Shown here piece by piece: positions 18,601 to 26,965 of a DNA stretch of 27,791 nt. Each line of letters opens with the position of its first letter. Positions within the stretch are counted from its first letter, which is position 1. This stretch comes from Mikrocytos mackini (lineage: Eukaryota; Endomyxa; Ascetosporea; Mikrocytida; Mikrocytiidae): the NCBI GenBank assembly GCA_030180075.1, contig JASNJN010000166.1:1-27791 (forward strand). Direction: 5' to 3'. Below the pieces are notes generated by a model. It did not search any database, was not told the origin of the DNA, and saw only the letters and a program-made list of their open reading frames with translations. The position numbers and the translations under genes were made by a program.

Positions 18601-21153
18601 AAAACCATAACAAATTACAACCAACAATTGTACTCTTTTATTTACACATTAAACTCATTATTCCTCAGCTATGTAAACACACTATCGAAAGAAGAGGACA
18701 TATACCTCCTAACCTCCAACTATAAGATCAACTCGGTGGTCATTCTTATACTGGAAATATACAAAAACTTTTACTCCGAAAAGAATACTAAGAAACTAAA
18801 AACAAATGTCGAGGAGGATTCGTCTTTCCTAGGGTTGTTTAAAAGAAAGCCAAGTAGTCCTTCTTTGTTAGACCTAAAAGTAATCGAAATGATAAAAGAC
18901 ACCACGAATGAACACTTGGAAAAGACAGTTAAACTTTCAATAAATTCCATTTTATACTTTGTAGAAAACACAATGAACGTCATAAACTTCGAAGATGCCG
19001 ACTTCAACTATTTTAAGAAAAACCTTTCTAAGAAGACAAAGAAATCTGTGTTGTTGAAAAGAAAAAGCCAAATAGTTGAAGAAGAGGACGACTTTTCGGA
19101 AGATACTAGTGATGAAGAAAACAGTATATCTACGCTCGAGAAGAAAGAAGTTTGGGAAGATTTTTTGAATGAAAAAGTCCAGGTCGAACTGAAATATCTT
19201 GTTGGCAACAGTAATAAACTCTTAGTCACCAATGTTATGTCTGACCTTTTGAATATACTGGCCACACAATTTGAAAATGCCTTCATTGATTTCCTTGAAG
19301 ATTACTTACAAAACGCATTAAAAGAAATATATATCGACATAACTGAGCTGAAAGTCGATAAAACTAAATCAGAGTTCCTTCGAACCGTAACGAATGTTAA
19401 ACTAAAGAAATTGAAAACGGTAATGAATTTGATAAAAATGATTGAATCTGAAAACGTAAACAAGTTTATGATACGTTTATTTTCAAGGATTATAAACCCC
19501 AATACCACAATATTGAACGTACTGATCCTTATAAACATTGCAATTGCAGCATTAAACATAAAGATCGAGTACCATACCATACTTCCCCACTATTACGCCA
19601 TTCTTAACTTCGCGTACAGTAAATGGGAAGAGCTCGAATATATCTGGTACATGTCTTCGTTACAAAACTTTATCTACTTCATTAAAGACAGTAAGGACAA
19701 ATTCATGGGGTTCTATACGACAATTACAAAAATAATAAATGAGTGTACGACTTCAGAAGGAAATCGAAAAGACTCAGAGAAGAAGACCGAGATTTGTATT
19801 CTCCCTTTCTTTATAAAGGAACTCAATTACGCTTGTCCTTTCTATATAGTGAACAACGAAAGGCTATTAAGTGAGCTGGCGAATTCGTTTAAGCCTTACA
19901 AAGAACTCATAGATACACAAGAACTGTTCCCAGAATACACCTACGATTCTTTCTTCGATGAATATAAAAATAAAGAGAAGGAAAGATGCGTTTCCAACTT
20001 TGAACTTTCTTATTGCTATAGGTATGAACTGAATCCTATTATACTTCAGTCCATGCAAATGATAATCACATCATTCAACTACCGGTTCATAAATAACAAC
20101 TACGAGAAGAAATTAGAAATTTTAACAAAGTACACTATTTCTATTCTCAACTCTATTTCACACACACTGACATCTGCAGACGATCAGTACGAGAAAACAG
20201 CCGTAAATTTTATTTCGTACTTTATGCACTTACGTGACAACACACATTTGATAGACAACGTTTCCAAACTTATTTTGTTGGAATTCGGTGAGGCTTTGTT
20301 CTTTGAAAAGAGTATAGATGTGTTGAAAAGTTGGGGTCCTGTTATTACAAAGGTGTACTGCAGAACGCCCGACAAACTATCCGTGTTTTTGCAGCAAATT
20401 ACAACGAACAGCCAACAATCAGGAATATTTGGAAATAAGAATTTGGACCTTGAAGTTGTGGTTCAGAATATTAATAAAACAGCATTTTTAATTCTAAACT
20501 CAGACAAAGACATGTTTTTGAATTACTTCCAAATAATATTCCTGAACGTAAAGAATAATTTGAATTCACAGCATTTGGAGGTTAAGATATGCTCTCTTAA
20601 TTTGCTTACCATTTTCGTTTTCAAGCTTTCAAAGAATCTGTCGAAGTATATATGGAACAATATTATACAGGAAATAGATTCGTTGCTAAAGACAGCACAT
20701 AGTGAGATCATTCTTTTGAAAGTGTTGGCGCTGTTGGAGGTTGTTTCTGTTGTGTGCAATGAACAAACGTTCAACTTCAACTGGGCGCTATTCCCGAACA
20801 AACAGAATCAAATATACAAATTCTTTAGCAATTATTTGAATGAGTACAATCAAAAGGAATGTAAGAGGGATGAACTACTCGATTACACTTTTTTCTGCCC
20901 TTCGATACTGAGCTTAACAGAGAGGTGCTTGGATAAGAAAATGGAGAAGATAAAGAACGAAGAGTTAACAAACACAACTTACAATTTTGTTTTTGTGGGA
21001 CTTAATCCTGAGGGGTTCAAGAAAAATATGGTTCCGGGGTTAATAATAAACTTCTTGAAACAAACCGTGCAATTAAGAAAGGGCAATATAAAACTAGGTG
21101 AGATTCCCAAGATAAAAAGTTTACTTTTAAAACATTTGAAGATATTTAAATAA
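15646..21153 (+). CDS. DOP1: DOP1/Dopey family protein
   Basis: A very large (1835-residue) helical protein. The first roughly 300 residues carry the Dopey N-terminal signature in order: KKARQWQDLVQFLEKLKKLF, then FERLNHCLGEQMPSSVRLTT and LQVYDSIFRIL, then QIIDLYYLSFLKFPISLRYT and YERTIDLFETI. The pattern of a short W-D-L helix, then L..CL...LPSGVR..TL.VYD.IF, then ILDLYE.Y.LPL, is specific to this family. In yeast Dop1 works with Mon2 and the flippase Neo1 on endosome/Golgi membranes, in transport and membrane organisation. The remainder is helical repeat-like with no named domain; an acidic, probably disordered stretch (EEEDDFSEDTSDEEN) sits near residues 1145-1160. Length is comparable with yeast Dop1 (about 1700). 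The frame is open throughout from an ATG preceded by AAACAA. Its partner NEO1 lies in the same cluster. Short open frames on the opposite strand are shadows. Confidence 0.9.
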   Translation: MVQNQTIFIRELSDTLHTSKKARQWQDLVQFLEKLKKLFTNYSNSASLYVPDDSQNSEKTQKIAKMLFERLNHCLGEQMPSSVRLTTLQVYDSIFRILDEPVFLENLSVIASSLFSQTYYSIPKIQDQIIDLYYLSFLKFPISLRYTLEGFVASNLFYLQETKNPVYERTIDLFETISEVIKSKEVLFDAVYKAIINCPDTRLGGTNFLNYFLIWPKPEELSDEEYVSYYMNNQPELVTTAILESLKEDNSLFVKRNILDLLLLKIPLEGSFIYESDKMMIVSSLFSLFLENESTVNRRVLEWLFQTEITICSQNVICKGLLLFIERHKGTGKENDIYLILEVLFSKTELHGKDFFQQIIPVILSEDFEAQFKLATKHDISEAYKHDDADLIEPSNELNRNIAICNTDEVFDIIYEYMQNRLKNTESTIYTITEVFYLLDMLSSSFKTKVGEIGKTVKQIIKYLTNIASKSGVDTNTVSLSLKCIKIANKVDMNLSNSQEITPLHGVCSKQFYNKHCDSFKLFIVRYYQHYLLTFAALSENYECVEEFNGLLLDILSDKVMANKLATSKERVKIVFDGIKKGINLTQILTHNNKEDKEFGVLYTKYVSALFERYNVFESSGVLNKNIIAIMDLMISMNEPLFADTLNSVRTKLITEEQHMNKRIDIDYQFVHIIYKLNTFKSNNPRLHKEIYKFSNLFLNRKCNDFSLITFTMAPKFGARPIINSFIYSFIQYIIDFHKLDEDEKLRINNILKSFFYYIRLINKEIESSNILLTQMTGESPDDWLKVMVTNYQVSKYNVSKDSSASTIIKRLSNKIDLTTFNYKTVLEFIFMEILLLIRKHTVELGVINNEEEGLNSLIYKVIKIYKYLFVNLNHPRDHSNEILFNFLEQEILAVLKYSNDKYVYKLLGFFEEIINKQMVILAPLHDPKRKIVMNSDDYENTLNKENSIRYVQLLEHLLKHFGNRQSDRELYKKTYFLILKLIKHKTITNYNQQLYSFIYTLNSLFLSYVNTLSKEEDIYLLTSNYKINSVVILILEIYKNFYSEKNTKKLKTNVEEDSSFLGLFKRKPSSPSLLDLKVIEMIKDTTNEHLEKTVKLSINSILYFVENTMNVINFEDADFNYFKKNLSKKTKKSVLLKRKSQIVEEEDDFSEDTSDEENSISTLEKKEVWEDFLNEKVQVELKYLVGNSNKLLVTNVMSDLLNILATQFENAFIDFLEDYLQNALKEIYIDITELKVDKTKSEFLRTVTNVKLKKLKTVMNLIKMIESENVNKFMIRLFSRIINPNTTILNVLILINIAIAALNIKIEYHTILPHYYAILNFAYSKWEELEYIWYMSSLQNFIYFIKDSKDKFMGFYTTITKIINECTTSEGNRKDSEKKTEICILPFFIKELNYACPFYIVNNERLLSELANSFKPYKELIDTQELFPEYTYDSFFDEYKNKEKERCVSNFELSYCYRYELNPIILQSMQMIITSFNYRFINNNYEKKLEILTKYTISILNSISHTLTSADDQYEKTAVNFISYFMHLRDNTHLIDNVSKLILLEFGEALFFEKSIDVLKSWGPVITKVYCRTPDKLSVFLQQITTNSQQSGIFGNKNLDLEVVVQNINKTAFLILNSDKDMFLNYFQIIFLNVKNNLNSQHLEVKICSLNLLTIFVFKLSKNLSKYIWNNIIQEIDSLLKTAHSEIILLKVLALLEVVSVVCNEQTFNFNWALFPNKQNQIYKFFSNYLNEYNQKECKRDELLDYTFFCPSILSLTERCLDKKMEKIKNEELTNTTYNFVFVGLNPEGFKKNMVPGLIINFLKQTVQLRKGNIKLGEIPKIKSLLLKHLKIFK

Positions 21154-21209
21154 GTAAACCTGTCATTAGAAAATCGAATTATAACTAATTGTAAATAAAA
21201 CTATTGGAG

Positions 21210-21821
21210 ATGGATTCAAACAATTGGGATAATTTCAAAAATAAGTTTATAAACACATACAGCTATATTAATAGCGAGAATTGCAAGGGAGAATTAACAA
21301 AGTTTCATTCTAAATGCGAAGAATTGGAAAAGGAAAAGGAAAATTCAAAACGCATAAAACTTTTAGAAAATATTAATACATTGACAAAAGAAATCAACAT
21401 GTTAAACAGGGAGAAACAAAATTTAACACAAATTTGGGGCAATTTATCGAAAAGGAACGAAGTAGATATTAAAAGTAGAAACCAGAATGAACAAAAAATT
21501 ATAAAAAACAGTATGCTTTGTGATTTTATTATATGTATGCAAGACAAAACCCATGGGAAATTTTTGAAAATTAAAAACCACAAATTGATATTTTCGAATA
21601 CAAATAAAAAATTAAAAAGCAAAATAAAAAGGGAAAGGATTAATATGGAACTTTTTAGTTCAGTCCGAGAAAAAATCATATATTTGTCGGAATTTTTTGG
21701 AAAGTGGGACAATATATCAACGGACCGGAACTTAGGTGAAGAATTGGGGAAAGATTTTCACAGATTTTATGTTTTATGTGAAAAATATTTCTTAAAAGTT
21801 AAGTCTATAGAAAATAAATAA
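21210..21821 (+). CDS. Short coiled-coil protein of unknown function
   Basis: A 203-residue, Lys/Asn/Glu-rich protein. A heptad-like coiled coil runs from about residue 25 to 95 (ELEKEKEN, LLENINTLTKEINMLNREKQ), followed by a more compact region with hydrophobic and aromatic residues (SMLCDFIICMQDKTHGKFL) and a helical tail (DFHRFYVLCEKYFLKVKSI). The coiled-coil-then-globular layout resembles small kinetochore or tether subunits, but no family motif is recognised, so no function is assigned. The ATG at 21210 is chosen; an open TTG lies two codons before it. The gene lies on the DOP1 strand, 56 bp after the DOP1 stop, in keeping with the tight spacing of the island, and is its last gene before the repeat-rich DNA. 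It is more AT-rich than DOP1, as short, fast-evolving genes often are. Confidence 0.6.
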   Translation: MDSNNWDNFKNKFINTYSYINSENCKGELTKFHSKCEELEKEKENSKRIKLLENINTLTKEINMLNREKQNLTQIWGNLSKRNEVDIKSRNQNEQKIIKNSMLCDFIICMQDKTHGKFLKIKNHKLIFSNTNKKLKSKIKRERINMELFSSVREKIIYLSEFFGKWDNISTDRNLGEELGKDFHRFYVLCEKYFLKVKSIENK

Positions 21822-21967
21822 GTTAATGTAAAAGACAAAATAATAAAATATCTTTGATGTTCTTATATTTAAAAATATATCTTAAATTTCAAAAATTGAT
21901 AAGAATTTCGCGGCGGTGTTGTTAAATACCCAATACGGAAAAGTGTTTTATATCGAGCGTCTTTAAA

Positions 21968-22345
21968 GGTTGGGACTAGTGTTTGCAAAACGGTTAGCCG
22001 AAATAATTCGGATATCAAAGATTTTTCTTAATGTGGTGTTCAGTTTTTATGATATCCAGATTGTCTTTATGGAACGGTTAACCGGAATATTTCGTATATC
22101 GAATATTTCGAGAAAACGTTATAGTTTTTATATCATCTGGTTTAATATTTTGTTCGTATAAACATGAAAATTATCTTGTGTAGATATATTTTAAATCTAT
22201 GGTTGTATTTAGAAATACCCAAAGGTAGTGATGGATAATATTTCTGTCTTATTTTATATAAGTAAATATAATTTATACTAACTAATTTGGATAATTCAGT
22301 TATTCTAACCAATATTGTAGTGGTTGATTACAAACTTTAGGACTA
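21968..22345. repeat. Dispersed ~380-bp repeat, copy 1
   Basis: Matches 23213-23618 in the same orientation over most of its length with many substitutions. Landmarks kept in both copies and in the same order are: CTAGTGTT.GCAAAACGGTTA; a second near-palindrome CGGTTAACCGGAA; TTTCGAGAAAA; an ATATATTTTAAAT-type string; AACCAAAGGT or ACCCAAAGGT; and a closing GGTT.ATT.CAAACT.TA. No coding content. An old repeat family or possibly paired long terminal repeats. Confidence 0.65.
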
Positions 22346-22494
22346 ATACTTAGAAGAAATTTGACGACCCTCCAATTTTAAAATCCCAGAGATCTAGAGC
22401 GAACCTATGATAATTAGAAGCTAGACAATGAAGTATTATGTTTCTTTAATTTATAATCATAACAGAACATCACTGTTTTGCGAGCATTTGCAAG

Positions 22495-22826
22495 TAGAAA
22501 TTGGGCACTTGCAAAATGTACGAATATTAAAAGAATCTTCGGAATTATTAAATGTCATAATATACTGAAATTCTCAAAATAAAATTATTTCTCATATCGA
22601 TTTCGCCTTTCTGGTTTTATAAACTAAATTTTGCATAAGATTTTTTTGTTTAATTTCAACATTTACTTTTTTCACCTAAAAAATCAACGAATATTCAAAT
22701 ATTTTTTGAAATTTTCGCAAAATTTTAAAATATTGTAATAAATATCCGGAAAACGAATACCAGGAATTTAATTTTTGACGAATATTCGAAGTTTTACAAA
22801 ACGAATATTTGTATATCCAATTTTTA
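22495..22826 (-). mobile_element. hAT-type MITE, older copy, inverted relative to 24921-25247
   Basis: The reverse complement of this segment matches 24921-25247 over its whole length (roughly 85-90% by eye), including the distinctive CCTGGTATTC, AGAAAGGCGAAATCG and GAATATTCGTTGATTTTT strings. Its ends read TAGAAATTGG and, on the other strand, TAAAAATTGG, decayed versions of the TAGAGATTGG end of the younger copy. No 8-bp target duplication remains. No coding capacity. Confidence 0.82.
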
Positions 22827-23212
22827 GTCAAAACTACAAGAAAATCCCCAGAAGTCCATCAACAATTAAAATATAATACACATTAAAGCAACTTGTATTA
22901 GTAACAAATTCAAATTATGTTTGAGCGGCAAAATTTAAATGGAAATCGATATTCGATGTACATTGACAAGTTGACGGGTCCAATCATACTAAATATGTGG
23001 CCATCATAGTTTGTTCGTAAATAGGTATACATCTGATACACTTCATTGAAATAGATGTGTTTTGGTGCGTAAAGGTGTCTCAATATTTTACGAAACACTC
23101 TGCAGTTTTTTAAAAATATCGTTAGATTCTCATGTGGTAGCACTTGTTAGTTATGGATATAATCATATGTACTCTGCAGCGGAACATTTCAGGTCCTCAT
23201 ATCATATCCAGG
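22827..23212. other. Interval between the MITE and repeat copy 2, with a possible gag remnant
   Basis: AT-rich spacer. The only notable content is a 77-codon minus-strand open frame at 22910-23143 whose middle (KILRHLYAPKHIYFNEVYQM, then TYLRTNYDGH and IEYRFPFKF) resembles the gag region of Ty3/gypsy-type retrotransposons (pattern L..L.AP....F.E....L...Y, then ..R..F). The frame lacks flanking gag or pol sequence. It is a weak match and may be chance. Confidence 0.25.
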
Positions 23213-23618
23213 GTTCGGCTAGTGTTCGCAAAACGGTTAACCGAAAAATTCAGAAAACGGATATTTTGATAGCAAACGGTTTCCGGTTTTTGTGATATCA
23301 ACACTTCCTTTATAAAGCGGTTAACCGGAAGATTTCGAATTTCGAATAGTTCGAGAAAAACGGATATTGTTTCAATATCACCCAGATGATTTTTTTTTAT
23401 TTAGAGAAAAATTTGTAGGAAGAATTTTGTTAAGATATATATTAAATCGATATTTGTATTTTAAAATAACCAAAGGTTGTTTTGGGTAATATTTATGTAT
23501 TATTTACAGGTAAGCAGAATATAATTATTTATATCTTACCAATTCGAATAGTTTCGGTATCCGACACAAAAATATTCGATACCGGACATGCTATCGAAAC
23601 GGTTAATTGCAAACTCTA
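23213..23618. repeat. Dispersed ~400-bp repeat, copy 2
   Basis: Second copy of the repeat at 21968-22345, same orientation, slightly longer. It keeps two CGGTTAACCG palindromes (near 23236 and 23319). It lies about 870 bp from copy 1, or about 535 bp once the MITE between them is discounted. Confidence 0.65.
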
Positions 23619-24120
23619 GATTCGGCATTTTCGCACATTTATAAATGTGCATATATGGTGCTAAGAATCATAACAATTTACAAGAAAGGTCATAAATAAA
23701 AATTATTCTTATTCCGTCTAAATGCTTGATTTTTAACAAAAGTTTATACAGAATAAATTTAAACATCTCACAAAGAGTGTATTGATAGCTATATCGATTG
23801 CTAGTTCATATTCGAACTTGATATTCATATTTCTTTTAAACTCTAAAATAAAACGTTTATATGAGCCTAAATAGCGTTTTTATGTTTTTTACCAAAACTT
23901 CGCGACTTATTATCAATTTATTATATATTATAGATATAAATAAATTATAGTAAAAATTTTTGAACCTACTCGGGTTTTGGTTATATTTTATAAACCAATG
24001 TGCGATATGCGGTGCTACTTTTTAAATTGGGGCGTGCTAAAATGCTGATTCTTGTTCATAACATTTGAGGAATTTAAAGCTCTATCATATTCGCATATAA
24101 GTTCTATTATAAACGTAAAG
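23619..24120. other. AT-rich spacer without recognisable features
   Basis: Apart from scattered short AT-rich strings I see no open frame with coding character, no repeat shared with other parts of the window and no RNA gene. It may contain the 5' end and terminal repeat of the MULE that follows. Confidence 0.4.
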
Positions 24121-24920
24121 CTAACAGATCAGGAGAAGTATACCAGATACATGACGGAGTTTATGAATCATCGAAGAGACTCGAAAGTATAAGACTTCCA
24201 CAGTTGGACAGAGTATTCATGCAAAAACAATAGGAAAGGATGCACGTATAAGCTAAAAGTGTGCTCCAAGACGTATGGAAACGATGAAGGCATTACGCTG
24301 TTGCCATTAGGAGCACACATTGCGATTTGTCACGTAGTTGACCAATCTGCCGAAGCTCGTAACCTAGTCACGTAACTTTTGATTGTGGTGTTACAAAAGT
24401 GGCGAAGATATATCGCTTTATGATAAAAGAAAAGCACAAGATATCGCAAGGAAGTGTAAAGAATATACTTAGTCATTACAAAAAGGCTATTCAAAAGAGA
24501 TAAACTGACTGTTTGCGATGTAATAAATAGTCTAAAAATATAGAACTTTGCACAAATGACTCTTTAGAAAATGAACAAATAGATGAACTCGATAAACCCA
24601 TCACAATTTATGAACCAAACATGGGTTCAAATAACATCAGATTTTGGTTGACTACTGAAAGATTAATGAAGAATAACGCGCCCCATAACATTTTGCGCAT
24701 GGATTGCAAATACCAATTGTTGATTTTGGGCTACCCTACTTTACTTATTGGTGTTTTTAACATTTAAAATAGTTTCCATTTGATACCTATAGAAGTTTTA
24801 ATCACAGAGTCAACAGAAAACTTTACATGGTCGTTAAATGAAAAAAAGTGTTGTAAAGGAATACGTATAAGAATTTCACCAAAAGCTCTTGCACCAGATT
24901 ACAGCGATGTACAGATAAAT

Positions 24921-25247
24921 TAGAGATTGGACAAACAAATATTCGTTTTGAAAACTTCGAATATTCGTCAAAAATCAAATTCCTGGTATTCTTTTCCGGA
25001 TATTTTTTACAATATTTTAAAATTTTGTGAAAATTTCAAAAAATATTTGAATATTCGTTGATTTTTATGTGAAAAAGTAAATGTTGAAATTAAACAAAAC
25101 AAATTTATGCAAAATTTAGTTTATAAACCCAGAAAGGCGAAATCGCTATGAGAAATAATTTTATTTTGATAATCTCAGTATATTAAGACATTTAAAAATT
25201 CCGAAGATTCTTCGAATATTCGTACATTTTGAAGTGTCCAATCTCTG
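24921..25247 (+). mobile_element. hAT-type MITE (327 bp) inserted in the MULE gene, with 8-bp target duplication
   Basis: The ends are TAGAGATTGGAC at 24921 and, on the other strand, CAGAGATTGGAC at 25247. The flanks are AGATAAAT (24913-24920) and AGATAAGT (25248-25255), an 8-bp duplication with one mismatch. A YAG-type end plus an 8-bp duplication is diagnostic of the hAT superfamily. Removing the element and one target copy joins the MULE frame exactly: LAPDYSDVQI runs into SAFTSVFPNT. No coding capacity. A second, older copy lies at 22495-22826. The relation to the hAT transposase at 2596-4110 is untested because that element's ends are not known. Confidence 0.88.
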
Positions 25248-25947
25248 AGATAAGTGCATTTACTTCCGTGTTTCCGAATACTGGTTTACTTCATTGCTGG
25301 GTTCATAGGTTAAGAAACTTCAAGAGCATGATAACACGTTTTACTAAAGATGAGAAGGATGAGTTAGAACACGCATTTCGAAAGTTGCAAACAGCTTCCA
25401 ATTCGGAAACTTTCTTTGTGGGGGCAGACTTATTGATTGCTAAATATAACAATGCAAGATTTCGAACACTATTTGAAGATTTCCAACGTTTGTTTCTTGA
25501 TAGAAATAGTAATTGGTTCTTGGGATATATGACTTTTGGCCCTTCTTCAAATAATTGCATTGAAGCATTTAATCATGTGATAAAAAGAGATCACATATTC
25601 TATGTTAAGAGAACCTTTATCGATTTGAATAATATTTAGGAAATTTGGTATACAACGAATCGAGAAATTATACTTCTAATGGCAAAATATTTAAAAAATT
25701 CGAAGAAAACTTAATATATGAAAATACAAATAGAATGAGTGGAACTTACAAGCTAATAATACAAGAGGCAAATCGAAATGTTTGGCTATATTGCGAAGAG
25801 TCAAAATCGGAAGAAGAAATAGATGATATTAAAAACAAATTGATAAATCTGGAATTATTAATTCATTGGGAAGATTGGGTTAGTTTTAGAGACAAAAATT
25901 TTTATAGAATTCGACCCAAACCCATAAACAACGGCTATAAATCTTCA

Positions 25948-26052
25948 CCCCACATTTTCTTCCATTTCCCACATTTTCTTTCATTTCCCACACTTTCTTC
26001 AATTTCCCACACTTTCTTCCGATTCCCCACACTTTTTTCCATACCCCACACT
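25948..26052 (+). repeat. Tandem array of ~18-bp units (left arm of the foldback element)
   Basis: Five to six units of the form TTCCCACACTTTCTTCCA with small changes (ACATTTTC in the first two, GATTCCCC in the fifth). Open frames crossing the array (an apparent HTFFRFPTLF-type protein) are translations of the repeat, not a real protein. Confidence 0.85.
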
Positions 26053-26661
26053 CAGATCAATTTTATCATGATTTTTACCAGAAATACGGAAAATAACGCC
26101 ATCTCACGGCTATATACTCACATTACCCCCATATTGTGTATATTTAACATTTTCAGTGAGTACTCTAGTATAGGTTTTTGCTAAATTTAAAAATGGTTTT
26201 TTGGGTTTTTTCCGAGTCTTACGAACAACAAAATACATTGAATATCGGCCAATTATTGCATATTATCTGTTTACTGAATAAATATAAGCATATTTACATG
26301 GTTGAATAACCGACTACGTACCCACATTACAATGACTTTTAAGTTGATTTTTATCACTAAATATGGCATGTGGGAATAAATTATATTAAATGTTAAAGAT
26401 AATTTTTGAAAATTATTACAAATATATTAGGTTATGAAAGCTGGGAAGTCGATTTTACACAATAATATGCATTAATTTCCTGAAATTTTAAAAATTAAAA
26501 ATTTTTCAAAATTGGGAACGCGCTTATAATATTCAAGAATAGAGGGTGGAGTTTCGTATTAACCGATCTAAATAGTCTAAATCTCTGAGAAATATCGCCA
26601 TACATCGGTTAGGATGTGTGAAACACCATAAAACCACCAGCAATCATGCTAAAATGGACGA

Positions 26662-26747
26662 TTGTGGGGTATGGAAGGTAGTGTGGGAATCGGAAGGTAG
26701 TGTGGGAATTGGAAGAAAGTGTGGGAAATGGAAGAAAGTGTGGGAAA
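26662..26747 (-). repeat. Tandem array of ~18-bp units (right arm, inverted)
   Basis: Four to five units of TGGAAGAAAGTGTGGGAA or TCGGAAGGTAGTGTGGGAA, the complement of the left array. The outer units of the two arms are the most alike; the inner ones carry AAGGTAG instead of AAGAAAG. Confidence 0.85.
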
Positions 26748-26965
26748 CAAGATTCCGGCCATAAACAACCAATATAAATTCAAATGCTCATGTGTGGATT
26801 TTTGAAAGATTACAAATGCAACCACCTTTATGAGTTTGTTACATTTTATCAAGGATTAAATATTTACGAACGGATATTATTACCAGGAAGAAAACGAGGA
26901 TGTTCTAGAAATATTCGAATAAATAACTGAATATCATTTTTTTTTAAAACAGAAATAAAATATAA

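Larger units (their letters stand above)
25933..26760. mobile_element. Foldback-like element (828 bp) with tandem-repeat inverted ends, in the MULE gene
   Basis: Flanked by the perfect 9-bp direct repeat ATAAACAAC (25924-25932 and 26761-26769). Both ends start GGC and continue AATCTT...CCCACA, then an array of roughly 18-bp units, TTCCCACACTTTCTTCCA on the left (25948-26052) and its complement on the right (26662-26747). Inverted ends made of short tandem repeats plus a 9-bp duplication match foldback and Mutator-type non-autonomous elements. The insert plus one target copy is 837 bp, a multiple of three. Removing it places KPINN next to QYKFKCSC of the SWIM finger in the same frame. The roughly 610-bp centre has no recognisable gene. 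Confidence 0.85.
24121..26930 (+). pseudogene. Mutator-like (MULE) transposase gene, frameshifted and broken by two insertions
   Basis: After removing two inserts (24921-25247 and 25933-26760, each with one target copy), about 1.65 kb of transposase coding sequence remains, or about 550 codons. It begins with a FLYWCH-like zinc finger (YSCKNNRKGCTYKLKV... HIAICH, about 24205-24335, frame 1). The DDE core follows in frame 3: ILRMDCKYQLLILGYP (first Asp), FHLIPIEVLITESTEN, then LAPDYSDVQI (second Asp). After the first insert come AFTSVFPNT, LLHCWVHRLRN (C-x2-H) and NNCIEAFNHVIKRD (catalytic Glu). Beyond the second insert lies a SWIM-type zinc finger: CSCVDF at 26785 and CNHLYEF at 26817, in different frames. 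Damage includes stops near 24195, 24372 and 24765, a frame change between 24375 and 24390, a one-base loss near 25633 and another at 26798-26802. The gene is dead. Its own terminal repeats were not identified. Confidence 0.85.

Noticed and set aside
25645-26184. 179-codon plus-strand frame with repeated HTFFRFP-like segments
   Set aside because: Its first part is the MULE transposase in one frame. The repeated part is a translation of the tandem array of the foldback element, so it is not a separate repetitive protein.
26649-26852. 67-codon minus-strand frame rich in FPTLSSISH
   Set aside because: Translation of the inverted right-hand tandem array, not a gene.
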